Shown: one piece after another, positions 45,449 to 56,089 of the stretch
Layout: every line of letters begins with the position of its first letter
Numbering within the stretch: position 1 is the stretch's first letter
DNA from: Cyrtodaria siliqua
Lineage: Eukaryota; Mollusca; Bivalvia; Adapedonta; Hiatellidae
Reading direction: 5' to 3'
NCBI GenBank assembly: GCA_037043455.1
Contig: JAWPHD010000289.1
Location: 434,001-498,000, forward strand
DNA: 64,000 bases
Notes under the pieces: model-generated
The model's database searches: none
What the model was told of the DNA's origin: nothing
The model's input: the letters and a program-made list of their open reading frames with translations, nothing else
Position numbers and translations under genes: made by a program

Positions 45449-45595
45449 TGAAGCTCGTCCGTGTGAAAGGGGATTAGCACACAGAGTTTCTCGCCTCTCA
45501 CCCAATGGCATGGAGCTCAACTTGTGAAGAAGTGTCGATCGATCATCACACATAGCCTAAAATATACTGAAAACTGACGTTAAACAACAAATATA
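45449..45595 (+). repeat. Fragment of the dispersed (AAAC-tailed) repeat
   Basis: 'ggagctcaacttgtgaagaa', 'gtgtcgatcgatcatcacac', 'atagcctaaaatatactgaa', 'gacgttaaacaacaaata', matching 33950-34145. It lies immediately after the E-box array. Confidence 0.65.
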
Positions 45596-45599
45596 TAAA

Positions 45600-46885
45600 A
45601 TAATTTTGATATGTTCATTGTAATTGAAAAAGTGATGTCCCTCTTGCTTTGTATTATTCGCAAATGTTACAGTTTTTGAAATTATAAACACTTTTCAATT
45701 GGATAGTTTTGCTTACACAATTCACATGCAGATAAAATATAATAAAAAACTAGAAAGCCACAAAGCAGGTAAAACTTGCTTGAATCATTTGAAAAACCGC
45801 TGTTCTACTTTTAGTAAGATAGTGATACTAATTCTATTTTTAGTAGCATAGTGATAACCTGTAGTGTGATACAGGTTGTTGTATTCCATTGTTAGAAAAA
45901 TAAGGTACTATGTATATATTATTGATAGGTATATAATAAAGCTCTATAAAAGGCTAGTGGGCGTGTACCGAAAGCAAACGGGAGCGCTTTAACGCTGGTT
46001 TACTACCAACTTCAAGTTCGTGAAACATTGCTGAAAACCCGTAAATAATGTAGTTTTATAACGCACCTATTTAATTTCTTTACCTTCGATCGACAACGTA
46101 ACATCAAAACATACACATCCATTCACTGAAAAATATTATGATCTATGCCAGTTTCGAACCCATTACTTTCGGATTGACAATCACTGCGCTTTGCAATCAG
46201 TTGATCAATAGTTTTTTTTATATCGATATGTACTGATAGCATTGTAGACGTTATCCTTTGATCACTTTGCGTGTGTGTGATTTTTTCTAAGTGCATACGT
46301 ACACCAACGACCTTGGGATATAAACGCCCCAGTAAAATTAATATACGTGTAGAATTTCAACGTCAGATACACTGTTTATGTTTTGCTGAAAAAACATTGA
46401 GAAATAACCCAAAATCCATTATTAAACGAATAGATAGTTAAAATGAGAAGTAGAATTTCAGTTGTCTTTTTGGCCTTATGGCTATGTTTATAGATTGTCT
46501 TGAGTTCGAATCCCGTGTTGAGCGAACACTTTTTCAATGATTTTGACAGTGATGTTTTTTTATATCCATGTTGCTACAATGCTTACGAACGACGGATTAA
46601 AAGTGTTTGTAGGTTTCTGCCCTTATATACGAGTTTACGGCCACGTTTCACAAGCTTGAATCTGGTAATAAATCAAGCGTAAAAACCCTCCCACTGGCTT
46701 TAGGTATACGCCCACATGCCTTATACAGAGCTATAGTTTCTTTAAAATAAAGCCGTTTAAATTATACATATATAATTTGGATTGTCAACATATAAAAGTC
46801 ATATGTATACCTCGGCTTTAGTAGGTTTTGAAACGGTGTACATAATTGTAAAAGTTGGCTATTGTTGGCGGGATGGCTACTTTAA
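45600..46885. other. No gene recognised; two weak tRNA-like stretches
   Basis: 46147-46205 (-) and 46495-46530 (+) each contain a B-box-like 'gggttcgaaac' or 'gagttcgaatcccgtg', but neither folds obviously as a tRNA, so they are more likely SINE heads or chance. The rest is AT-rich. Confidence 0.45.
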
Positions 46886-46889
46886 GGAT

Positions 46890-47624
46890 CACAGGGTCCA
46901 CAATCTGCCCCGACAACGCACATCACAGGGTCCACAATCTGCCCCGACAACGCACATCACAGGGTCCACAATCTGCCCCGACAACGCACATCACAGGGTG
47001 AACAATCTGCCCCGACAACGCACATCAATCTGCCCCTACAACGCACATCATAGGGTCCACAATCTGCCCCGACAACGCACATCACAGGGTCCACAATCTG
47101 CCCCTACAACGCACATCACAGGGTCCACAATCTGCCCCGACAACGCACATCACAGGGTCCACAATCTGCCCCGACAACGCACATCACAGGGTCCACAATC
47201 TGCCCCTACAACGCACATCACAGGGTCCACAATCTGCCCCTACAACGCACATAACAGGGTCCACAATCTGCCCCGACAACGCACATCACAGGGTCCACAA
47301 TCTGCCCCTACAACGCACATCACAGGGTCCACAATCTGCCCCGACAACGCACATCACAGGGTCCACAATCTGCCCCGACAACGCACATCACAGGGTCCAC
47401 AATCTGCCCCTACAACTCACATCACAGGGTCCACAATCTGCCCCGACAACGCACATCACAGGGTCCACAATCTGCCCCGACAAAGCACATCACAGGGTCC
47501 ACAATCTGCCCCGACAACGCACATCACAGGGTCCACAATCTGCCCCGACAACGCACATAACAGGGTCCACAATCTGCCCCGACAACGCACATCACAGGGT
47601 CCACAATCTGCTCCGACAACGCAC
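46890..47624 (+). repeat. 34-bp satellite array, ~21 copies
   Basis: Consensus 'cacagggtccacaatctgcc' + 'ccgacaacgcacat', with a regular g/t variant ('ccccgac' versus 'cccctac') and one deleted unit at about 47020. Because the unit has no stop in any frame and 3 x 34 = 102, a 285-codon frame runs through it with a 34-residue period. There is no start context, splice support or conservation, so it is treated as non-coding. The array is markedly more GC-rich than its surroundings. Confidence 0.95.
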
Positions 47625-47639
47625 AATCAAATAACCTAA

Positions 47640-48112
47640 TCTGCAAAGTTATCATAGTTGTACTGTTTCTCACATACTCGTATGTTTGTGTTTGTTTTAC
47701 GCATTACAGCAATCAATAATAACAAACTAATAATTAGAGATTAGGACAACTTCAATTGTTTGCAATTATAAAATCTTGAACAATAAATGAATGTGTCTAG
47801 TATTTAAGAATGAATTCAAACAAAAGCACAGCTTTCTATTATTTCTCCAATTTAGATTCTGAAGAAACGCATTTATTTGTCAAATAAGAAGGGAAAAATA
47901 ATTACGGAAATAAATTAAGTTGCATAACTAGCGAGAGCACTTAACTATTATTGCGATGTATGAATAAAACACAAGAACTGGACAAAAGCATAAGGAAATT
48001 ATGTCGCTAAATAAAGGTTAACAAATTTATGTAAACAATCGCATTTCAGCTAAATAAATCATAAATTGGACAATGCAGTATGTATAAAAGTCGAACAGAA
48101 AATGTAGCATTC
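47640..48112. other. No gene recognised
   Basis: AT-rich spacer between the 34-bp array and the first MITE of the next cluster. Confidence 0.6.
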
Positions 48113-48114
48113 AA

Positions 48115-48386
48115 CATTACATTGTCCCGTATTAATTCCATTAAGCAATGGCAAAGCTTATTCCAGCAGGATTTTATAACGGATATCTCGACGATAAATC
48201 ACGTTTAAAACATGTAAAAAAATGTGACATTCTGTTTAAAATTATCTATTAAATGTTTTAAAGTAACACTATGCAAACTTTTTAAGCTGAAATTAGGTTT
48301 TATTTCATACCCCAGTCAACCCCATTTTCGCTTCTTAGAGAAGGGTTGGATGGGGTATGAAATTTAATACTCGGACCACATAATCA
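48115..48386 (-). mobile_element. ATTACGTGGTCC MITE-like element (cluster copy 1)
   Basis: Reverse orientation: 'cattacattgtcccg' at the left, 'gttttatttcataccccagt' meeting 'ggatggggtatgaaat' (inner hairpin), and 'aatactcggaccacataat' at the right. Confidence 0.85.
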
Positions 48387-48511
48387 GGACCACGTGACTA
48401 TCTACTATCTAAACCAATATTTTCACTAAATATAACACTACTTTGACATTTATTATGATCATGAATTATATACCACTCTATACAATTATAATACGCGTGA
48501 AGAATTAAACG

Positions 48512-48786
48512 CATTACGTGGTCCCGCCTTATTTCCATTAAGCGATGAGAAAGAGTCTATAGCAGGATTTTATAACAGATATTTCGACAATAAAAAATGT
48601 ATAAAATCATTTTTTACTGAAATATTGTGATAACCTGTTTAAAAGTACCTATTAAATGTTTTACTTTTACAATATGCCAACTTTTAAAGTCGAAATTAAG
48701 GTTTTATTTCATACCCCAGAAAACCCCATTTTCGCTTCTTGGAGATTTGGATGGGGTATGAAAGTTAATACTCTGACCACGTAATG
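48512..48786 (-). mobile_element. ATTACGTGGTCC MITE-like element (cluster copy 2)
   Basis: Well-formed ends: 'cattacgtggtcccgcctta' and 'atactctgaccacgtaatg'. The interior is as in copy 1, with 'gtcgaaattaaggttttatt'. Confidence 0.88.
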
Positions 48787-49080
48787 AATTATAGGCATAT
48801 ACTCACTATTTTAACACTGGTGTACATGAGTTATTTAAATGATACACACTTATTATCTTTGTTTTCATGAAATCCAGTCGCAAAGAAACAACAAAAAACT
48901 ATCATATATTCGAAGCATGCATTTTTGTCTGAATCCTCCATAGCATATTCATACAGAACATATATATATCAGTGTGATAATAATCACAGATATCATGCAC
49001 AATATTCGATAATTATGTAACTCAATACGTTATATTTTTATTGCGCCGTGTGAATGTACCAAGTATCTTAATACATTGAT

Positions 49081-49358
49081 ATTACGTGGTGCGAGTATTA
49101 ACTTTAATAGCCCATCCAACCCCTTCTCCAATATGGGAAAATGGGGTTGGCTGGAGTATGAAATAAAACCTTAATTTCGGCTTAAAAAGTTTGCATATTG
49201 TAAAATTAAAACATTTAATAGCTAATTTTAAACAGGTAATCACATTTTGCAGTAAAAGATGTTTTTAAACGTGTTTTATTGTCGAAATATCCGTTACAAA
49301 ATCCTGCTACTATAAGCTTTCCCATCACGTAATGGAGTTAAGGCGGGACCACGTGATG
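49081..49358 (+). mobile_element. ATTACGTGGTCC MITE-like element (cluster copy 3)
   Basis: 'attacgtggtgcgagtatta' to 'aaggcgggaccacgtgatgg', in the opposite orientation to copies 1 and 2, from which it is separated by under 300 bp. Confidence 0.88.
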
Positions 49359-49359
49359 G

Positions 49360-49840
49360 TGATATTCTAGAATACCAAAAAACATATTAATCCCATCGAT
49401 CACATCTAATCTAATGTATGTTCCAAACAGCGAGTCCATCGTGCGTGCCTCCACAGCAATAGCATTTGAAATAATTAATAGTTCCCATTCGGCTGACACT
49501 CCGTTTAAATGGATTGATGCATCGTTTAACAAATAAGCATGTGTCTGTTTTGTTAACATTATCACGACATATAACGTTTTGTGGTAATCACATTTACACT
49601 TACCACAAATCCTGCAATCCGATTGGTTGATGTTTAAATATTTGCGATTGGGAGTAAAAGTGACAAAAATGACCTTCAAACGACTGCTATACGGTCGCAA
49701 AATTCAAATTTTCAATACATTTAATTCTATATTAAGCAGTTGCTGCGGAATGGATGACGTTTGTATTGAGCAGCATTTGCTTATATGCTGTACCAATGTT
49801 ATACAGCGTTTCTTTATTAGTGGTTTAACATAAAAAATGA
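49360..49840. other. No gene recognised
   Basis: A 120-codon frame on the reverse strand (49700-49338) ends inside the MITE and has no family signature. 49600-49730 resembles 36530-36840 in part ('gattggttgatgtt.aaa.att', 'caaaattt.caatac'), suggesting a dispersed repeat. Confidence 0.5.
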
Positions 49841-49844
49841 CAAA

Positions 49845-50095
49845 CATAAAAGGGTTGAGAATAGGGCTACCGCATTGGAACGGTCAGTGAGAAAAGGCCA
49901 CTGTGAAGTTATACCAGGTTCAAGGGTGCACTAAACCTCACTCTTGTCATCCCAATATGACGGGACAGTTTAAAAAAAGATAACCCCACCAGGGTATATT
50001 CTTTACAACTGGCCACAATTTCCAGTCATCGCACAATCATAGAGGAAAACATAGTGGCGAACTGTAAATGGGTCAATCACCAAACATAGCGTTTG
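49845..50095 (-). mobile_element. Old RT-element tail, including end of coding region
   Basis: 'acaaacataaaagggttgag' ... 'ataccaggttcaagggtgca' ... 'gacgggacagttt' ... 'ccaccagggtat', then a jump to 'tcatcgcacaatcatagagg' and 'aaaacatagtggcgaactgt', the decayed protein end. Confidence 0.75.
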
Positions 50096-50118
50096 TTTGC
50101 AAAATGATAATCACAATT

Positions 50119-50690
50119 GTGTAAAGATTGTATGAAAGTGATTACAATAATCGCAATAAATCATAATCTCCTTTTCTACACATTTTAACACGTTGTGTAA
50201 AGATTGTATGAAAGTGATTACAATAATCGCAATAAATCATAGCCTCCTTTTCTACACATTTTAACACGTTGTGTAAAGATTGTATGAAAGTGATTACAAC
50301 AATCACAATAAATCATAACCTCCTTTTCTACACATTTTAACACGTTGTGTAAAGATTGTATGAAAGCGATTACAATAATCGCAATAAATCATAACCTCCT
50401 TTTCTACACATTTTAACACGTTGTGTAAAGATTGTATGAAAACGATTACAATAATCGCAATAAATCATAACCTCATTTTCTACACATTTGTACACGTTGT
50501 GTAAAGATTGTATGACAGTGATTACAATAATCACAATAAATCATAACCTCCTTTGCTGCACATTTTAACACGTTGTGTAAAGATTGTATGAAAGTGATTA
50601 CAATAATCACAATAAATCATAACCTCCGTTGCTGCACATTTTAATACGTTGTGTAAAGATTGTATGAAAGTGATTACAATAATTACAATA
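50119..50690 (+). repeat. 76-bp tandem array, ~7.5 copies
   Basis: Unit starts 'gtgtaaagattgtatgaaag' and contains 'gattacaataatcgcaataa', 'atcataacctccttttctac' and 'acattttaacacgtt'. Units are 90% or more alike. It directly adjoins the right copy of the duplicated gene. Confidence 0.95.
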
Positions 50691-50856
50691 ATTAAAAATT
50701 AGTATATGTAATGGTGATAAAGTAGTTGTCGGAGCAGCAGTAGTTTTGACAGTATATTCAGTATAGTATAAGCTGAAGGTAGTCGTTGATGCATTTCGCA
50801 ATAGCAGTAATAGGCCTTGAGCCAGGACCCAACATTTTCGATTTTGTAACCAACTC

Positions 50857-52517
50857 CCCCTGCGAAACGTGACCTTGGTCAACCATGGTCAACCGTGGTC
50901 AAGCTCTGCCAACCATGGTTGAACCATGGTTGGCAAAGGTCAACCAAGTTTTTGATAACATGGAAATGCTAAAAGACCATGGTCAACCATGGTTTAACGA
51001 CATGACCATGGTCAAAGATTGTTGGACCTTGGTTGACCATGGTCACTCAAGGGTTGACCATGGTCAACCATGGTAATTCAGCATGTAAGCTATAAAATCA
51101 TTGTAGATCATGGTCATTAACAGAGGGAAATGGCAAGACCATGGTTGACCATGGTTGCTAATCATTTCTGACCATGGTTTAAAAAATGGAGTTTACACCC
51201 ATTCTGTGACTGGACAGAAATCCAATCTAACAACTCCAGCAAAAACCAAATGTCAGTGAAATTTCAATTCATCCTACTGAAAATGCAGCTGGGATCCCGG
51301 GGAAAATAATATAGGTAATTAAAGCCTGGATAAAAACTCAATTTTAAAGATTTTTCCAATGTAATTCGCAAATTGTGTTGTTTTATATCCAAAGACACCA
51401 CAGGACCACTACCTTGATATGTGTTACAAGTTTTATGAAGATAAATTGATTGGAAAGGAAAATGGATTATTTTACTCTAACACCTGTCATTCAGTGAGAT
51501 TCTCACAAAAGAGCAAATAAAATGCAGCACTCTTTTGAATATTTGGCAGGAAAATCCACTAACTGTAGATTTTGCTTGCACCATTTAATGATTAAAAGTA
51601 AGTATTTTGTCACTATACTTACATTACTTATTGTATCAAACCATCTTATACATATAATAGTTGTATCTAAAAGCAGAAGTTTCTAAATGTAGACAGTGGA
51701 AACTGTATTTTAAAACCAAACCTCTATTGTCATATGTTTTCGCGATTTGACCTTGTTTTTTTTGTTGTTGATAGAAAAATGGTATTCAGCACTACATATA
51801 TTATTTGATTTCAGTATCATATGCAACATTTCACCAAGTATGATCAGGTCTTCTAAGTGATGTAGACTGAAGGTTATACATTTGTGAATTGTTCTTGAAC
51901 TGTTGTATTGTTGGTGAGATTTCACTGATATTAAAATTGACCAATTCTGCTGTAATTTCAACAAGATTTCACTGAAACTCACTTCTATTTTGCCCAATTC
52001 TTTCAGTAAATTTCACTGTTATTTCGCCGAAATTTCAGAGTACATTTTCACCGGGGCAACACTTAAAAAAATGAAATTGACCTCTAAAATTGCTTCTGTG
52101 CAAAAGTACTGCAAGAAGTAGATGGTGCAATATTAGTGGTATTTATCGTGTTGTATTAGATGTGTTGTATTAGATCAGAAAACCTTGGTTTTTTGCTTAG
52201 TTATTATACCCTGGTCGAACATGGTTTATAACCCTGGTCGACCATGGTTTATAACCATGGTTTAACCTTGGTCAACCATAGTATGAGCATGGTCGGCCAT
52301 GGTGTTGTCTTGGTCGACCATGGTTTGACCTTGGTCGATCATGGTTTGTTACCTTGGTCAACCATGGTTACATTAACACCATGGTTGACCATGGTAGTTC
52401 CATTTAACAAAAATGGCAAACCATGGTCAACCATGTTTAAACCAGGGTATACAGACCATGGTTAACAATGGTTGACCATGGTTAAAGCATGGCTGACCGA
52501 GGTCCATTTCGCAGGGG
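50857..52517. mobile_element. Non-autonomous DNA transposon, 1661 bp, CCATGG-rich ends
   Basis: Terminal inverted repeats begin CCCCTGCGAAA on both sides and stay similar for ~32 bp. Next to each end are many copies of 'gaccatggtcaaccatgg'-type sequence (50875-51180 and 52200-52500), mostly CCATGG palindromes in 'ggt(t/c)gaccatgg' context. The interior (51180-52200) is AT-rich with loose 'ttcactgaaatttc'-like repeats and encodes no transposase. Borders are fixed by the paralogous empty site at 3651-3672, where 'cccttga' and 'gttggtaac' are joined. The direct repeat is 'tc' on each side. It interrupts exon d of the right gene copy. Superfamily not assigned. Confidence 0.85.
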
Positions 52518-52603
52518 TCAAGGGACAAATTCTACCATCACTTTTTGAAAAGAACAATGTATATAGATTACATTTTTCCATGATAGCAATCTGGAACGGG
52601 TAG
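52518..52603 (-). pseudogene. Exon d of duplicated unknown gene, right copy, cut by transposon
   Basis: Reverse strand after 'tttatataag': YPFQIAIMEKCNLYTLFF then SKSDGRICPL, open throughout, then interrupted at 52517 by the transposon. The last few bases of the exon and a donor-like 'gttg|gttaca' reappear at 50856-50845. Apart from the insertion it is better preserved than the left copy. Confidence 0.6.
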
Positions 52604-53385
52604 CTTATATAAAAAAATCGACCATTAATAGAATATCGTTGTAGCGCTTTCATCTAATTGCTTGATGTTCATTTTTGCATATCATGCTTGTGTGAATAAT
52701 TATAGAGGTATTTTTAAACGATGCAATTAAGGTTACAATTCATTTAGTTATATAAAGAACAAATAAGCTTTGTTTAGAATAGAATTCTGTTTAAAATCTC
52801 CATTTCACTTCAAATTGTAAGTCAATTTACCCCATCCACTTTTGACACATTGTTTATTCATTTAGTTTAATCAATATTGTTTACATAATATATGTAAACT
52901 TATAAGAATTACTAAATTACATCCTTTCTATGATGATTTAAATGATAGTATTATATGAAGCAGGGATTACTAGTATAGATTCAGGAAAATATGTAGTATG
53001 CAACGTTCAATCGTTCATGGCATTGCATATATTTGTTCAGTGATACACACGCCGAAGTGGAAGTATAAGCCTTCCTCACAGTAACTGCAACATCAATTCT
53101 GATAGAGACATATATTGCACAAACGACACAAACAGTCCAAAGGAATTTAAAAATGTGCTGTTTTACTCTTTTCGTCACATACATTTAATTTATTCTTCTT
53201 CTTTTTTTTTTTGGTGTATGCGCTATTTCAATACTTATTATGATTAAACATTTGGATTTTGTATTGCATATACAGACATGAATTAAAACTAAATTATAAA
53301 ATGAAATAAAGTAATAAATAAAATAGAATCGACGAGGAAAACGTTTAAGGAAATAGCCAGACCACTGAACAAACTAACCGCTTAC

Positions 53386-53593
53386 CATGGCAACTATTCG
53401 TTAGTATCGGTGCAGTTGTTACAAGAGCACCTGCTAAAGATAGGTATCTCATTTTATAGGTTGTGATGTCCTTCATATTTGATTGATAGTATTGAATTAA
53501 CCTAGGATTGGGACTGTAAGTAAGCATCAAATCTTTATTTGCGCAAGCAAGTGCAAACTTTCCGCACGCAAGTGCAACTTGCATGACAGGTAT
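53386..53593 (-). CDS. Exon b of duplicated unknown gene, open copy
   Basis: A 208-nt exon (reverse strand) between 'cttctttttag' and 'ccatg|gtaagc', phase 0 to phase 1. It reads IPVMQVALACGKFALACANK, DLMLTYSPNPRLIQYYQSNM, KDITTYKMRYLSLAGALVTT and APILTNSCH. An internal methionine (MKDITTYKMRY..) precedes a hydrophobic stretch SLAGALVTTAPIL that could be a signal segment or a buried strand. No stop is present, unlike the left copy. Exon c is missing downstream (deletion between about 53380 and 53340) and exon d is split, so the gene copy as a whole is probably dead or rearranged. Function unknown; a GT49-like sugar-transferase origin is a weak guess. Confidence 0.5.
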
Positions 53594-53779
53594 CTAAAAA
53601 GAAGGTGTATTGACAACGAAGGGGTAACAATGCCAACAATGACAAAGAATTGTATTGCTTTAAACTGGTCATCATTGATCTCAGTATGAGTATTTTCTCC
53701 AAAATGTTTTGTGAAAATGCATAGTTTTACCCTTTATTTTGTGGGTTAGACTTTTCACTATGCACTTTTAAAGAAACAG

Positions 53780-54096
53780 AATTGGATGATGTTTAATGGT
53801 TCATCAACACATATAAGGTTATTTAGAGCCACCTCAGAGAGAGAGTGGGGAAGGATACATAGGAATCTAGGAACCTGCCCTACTTTTACTAACGGAAAAG
53901 AATTCTATGTTTCTTTAACGTGATCGGTGAGGAAAAAATGCAATACACGAGCCCGCCCGGTTAACGTCCCCATCAGACGGATGAGGGAAAGGGCAAGTGT
54001 CTTGCTCAAGAACACACCGACGAAATTCACTGGCGCCGGTGAGGTTTGAACCAGGGTACTCTGGATGTCATGACACTAGTGCTTTCCACCGCATCA
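53780..54096 (-). mobile_element. tRNA-derived SINE, near complete, orthologous to 1755-2002
   Basis: Reverse strand: head 'gtgctgatgcggtggaaagc' and 'cctggttcaaacctcacc', core 'cttgagcaagacactt', 'ctcatccgtctgatggg', 'ggcgggctcgtgtattgc', 3' end 'ttaaacatcatccaattc'. Same site and flanks as the left copy, hence inserted before the inverted duplication. Confidence 0.88.
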
Positions 54097-54102
54097 GCAC
54101 AC

Positions 54103-54206
54103 AACTAAAATGTTAAACGTCATGAAGGTTATATCCATGAAGCTGGGTACACAACCGTCAATCATATCTAGCAAGTTGGCTTCATGTATGTCAAGTTGCA
54201 CTATGC
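54103..54206 (-). pseudogene. Candidate exon a of duplicated unknown gene, right copy
   Basis: After 'ctcatttttacag' the reverse strand reads IVQLDIHEANLLDMIDGC then VPSFMDITFMTFNILV. The frame is shared with the left copy at 1603-1703. Any donor at its end coincides with the start of the SINE, so its 3' limit is uncertain. Confidence 0.35.
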
Positions 54207-54344
54207 CTGTAAAAATGAGCTATAGGGTCCTATAGAAACCACAGCGTCCAAACGCAATGGCATCGAAGGTCGCCACTGTACTACAAACAAGGAGCAATAT
54301 TTAATTAATTATTCAATGAAAAAGACAAAATACAACAGAAAGTG

Positions 54345-54780
54345 TAGTGAAGACAGGGTTACCGACTTGGAACGGTCAGTAGGCAATAAGGCTTACAGGT
54401 TAGCTTGAATCGATTGTATGTGTACACAATCCTCGCTATTATCCTGTCTTCAGCGCCCAAGTAGACAAGACAGTGTATACAAAAAACTACAAAAAGTCCA
54501 CATTCATAAAAACTAACAAAAGAAACACTAAGATGTTGTTGTAAAGCTATATAAAATACAAAATAAGAAACATCTCAGGATGTATCCAGAATTGTACTGA
54601 ACAACCACAGCAGTAGCAGACAAAGAGAAAACCAATCTAGGGTACGACCAGTAAACCCGTTTCATTAGGTGCAATCATTGAGTACCACAAGGTTGTACAG
54701 TCATCGCACAGGGGAAAAGTGCAGCTTAGTGGCTGACTGTAGAGGGGTCAATCACTAAACATGCAGTGCGTTGTAATACT
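54345..54780 (-). mobile_element. Old RT-element tail with end of coding region
   Basis: 'gggttaccgacttggaacgg', 'gacaagacagtgtata', 'gcaatcattgagtaccac', 'cagtcatcgcacaggggaa', 'gtggctgactgtagaggggt'. Highly diverged. Confidence 0.65.
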
Positions 54781-54784
54781 AAAG

Positions 54785-55185
54785 GGTCATACCCTTTTCT
54801 GACGAACTTCCTGATTAATTTTGTAAAGCTGTCAGGAAACCCGCCAGATCCCTTAACTTAACTTAACATCTCCATAAAATAAGGGTTGTGATATTCCTAG
54901 TCGCAGAAGTATTTTAAGGTTCGTTTTGTACTTCTCAAGTGTAAGCCTTATATATGCCCAGCTCATTTATGTTTTAATAAATTTGGCAATTAAGGCTTTT
55001 GGATAATAAAATGCAGTTAAGAAAACCTAGTACAGATTATCTTTTTTAAATAATATTACTTGATATTGTAATATAGCATAACATATAAGATAACACATTT
55101 TGTAGACACTTACATAATTATAAGGATCGGCACCCAGAGTATCGCTACTACTTCAGAAAAACCTATCAGCTCTTGAGAAATGAAA
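54785..55185. other. No gene recognised
   Basis: AT-rich spacer upstream of the next LINE fragment. Confidence 0.55.
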
Positions 55186-55189
55186 AGAA

Positions 55190-55860
55190 GACTGGCACAT
55201 AATATTATTTCACCCAGCTAAATATACAGTTATCAGAGCCACAACAATCAACAAATCCTATCAACTACATGGCCACACACTTGAAGTAGTCGACAGTAAC
55301 TTTTAACGAAGACCTCACAAGGAAGCACCACGGCAATTCTAGAGTAGCCAAGGCCAACAGGACCATGGAGTCCTTAAGATGTAACCTAGGTTAGTGGACC
55401 AATCCAGTGAAGTCTGCCGCATATACTAAAAGTGTACGACCTACACTGGAGTATGCATCCACCGTATGTGATCCACATAAGACAACTGATATACATAACC
55501 TGAAACAAGTCCAGCGGAGAGCTGCCCGGTTTGTACACTGGAACTATACTTATCGTACCCACGAATGTTTAACAAAGATGGTACAGGACCTGAAGTGGTA
55601 ATCTCTACAATACAGAAGGTACAGCAACCGAGTAACTATGCTGTTTAAGATCCAATATGGACTAGTGGATGTAGACACAAACCTAGTAATGCCAAACAAT
55701 AAGCATATCAGAGGTCCCTGGCGACTATATCAACCTACTGTCCAGAAGAATGTATACAAAATTAATACTCCTTTTACCCACGGACAATCAGAAATCTTCT
55801 TCCAACTCAATCCACCGACACCGACACTGTAGAGTCATTCATAACCAGGCTTATTACTAT
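55190..55860 (+). pseudogene. LINE RT C-terminal fragment
   Basis: After a decayed start, KSAAYTKSVRPTLEYASTVC, DIHNLKQVQRRAARFVHWNY and CLTKMVQDLKW, then a stop where other members have Trp-Asp/Glu, then RRYSNRVTMLFKIQYGLVDV and FTHGQSEIFFQLNPPTP. This is the region after the RT domain in a widespread invertebrate non-LTR family (R-P-T-L-E-Y-A-S and Q-R-R-A-A-R-F-V motifs). At least two stops. Different family from those at 22656, 25003 and 41471. Confidence 0.88.
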
Positions 55861-55917
55861 CAGGGATTAAGTATACTTACTCCCTGCTACTGTGCCTGCT
55901 CCTCCCCTCTTCTTCAT

Positions 55918-56085
55918 CAACTTGTGAGAACGTGTCGATTCTTACAGAAGGCGGGAGGTAAGCAGTCCTGGTTCTACCCAGGAATAAGTGGGTGTTCTGC
56001 CTCCACCAAACAAATCGACCGTCATACATAGCCTAACATGTTCTGACAAAATTAATGACGTTAAACACCACACAAACAAATCTTC
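55918..56085 (+). repeat. Fragment of the dispersed (AAAC-tailed) repeat
   Basis: 'aacttgtgagaacgtgtcga', 'ctggttctacccaggaataa', 'tctgcctccaccaaacaa', 'atcgaccgtcatacatagcc', 'gacgttaaacaccacaca', matching 33950-34145. Confidence 0.75.
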
Positions 56086-56089
56086 ATCA

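Noticed and set aside
46147..46205. Possible tRNA gene (B-box-like gggttcgaa on the reverse strand)
   Set aside because: No acceptor-stem pairing or proper D-arm could be found; more likely a decayed SINE head. The same holds for 46495-46530 and 61865-61925.
46782..47639. 285-codon open frame with a 34-residue repeat
   Set aside because: It is produced by a 34-bp tandem array without stops in any frame. No splice signals, start context or family features.
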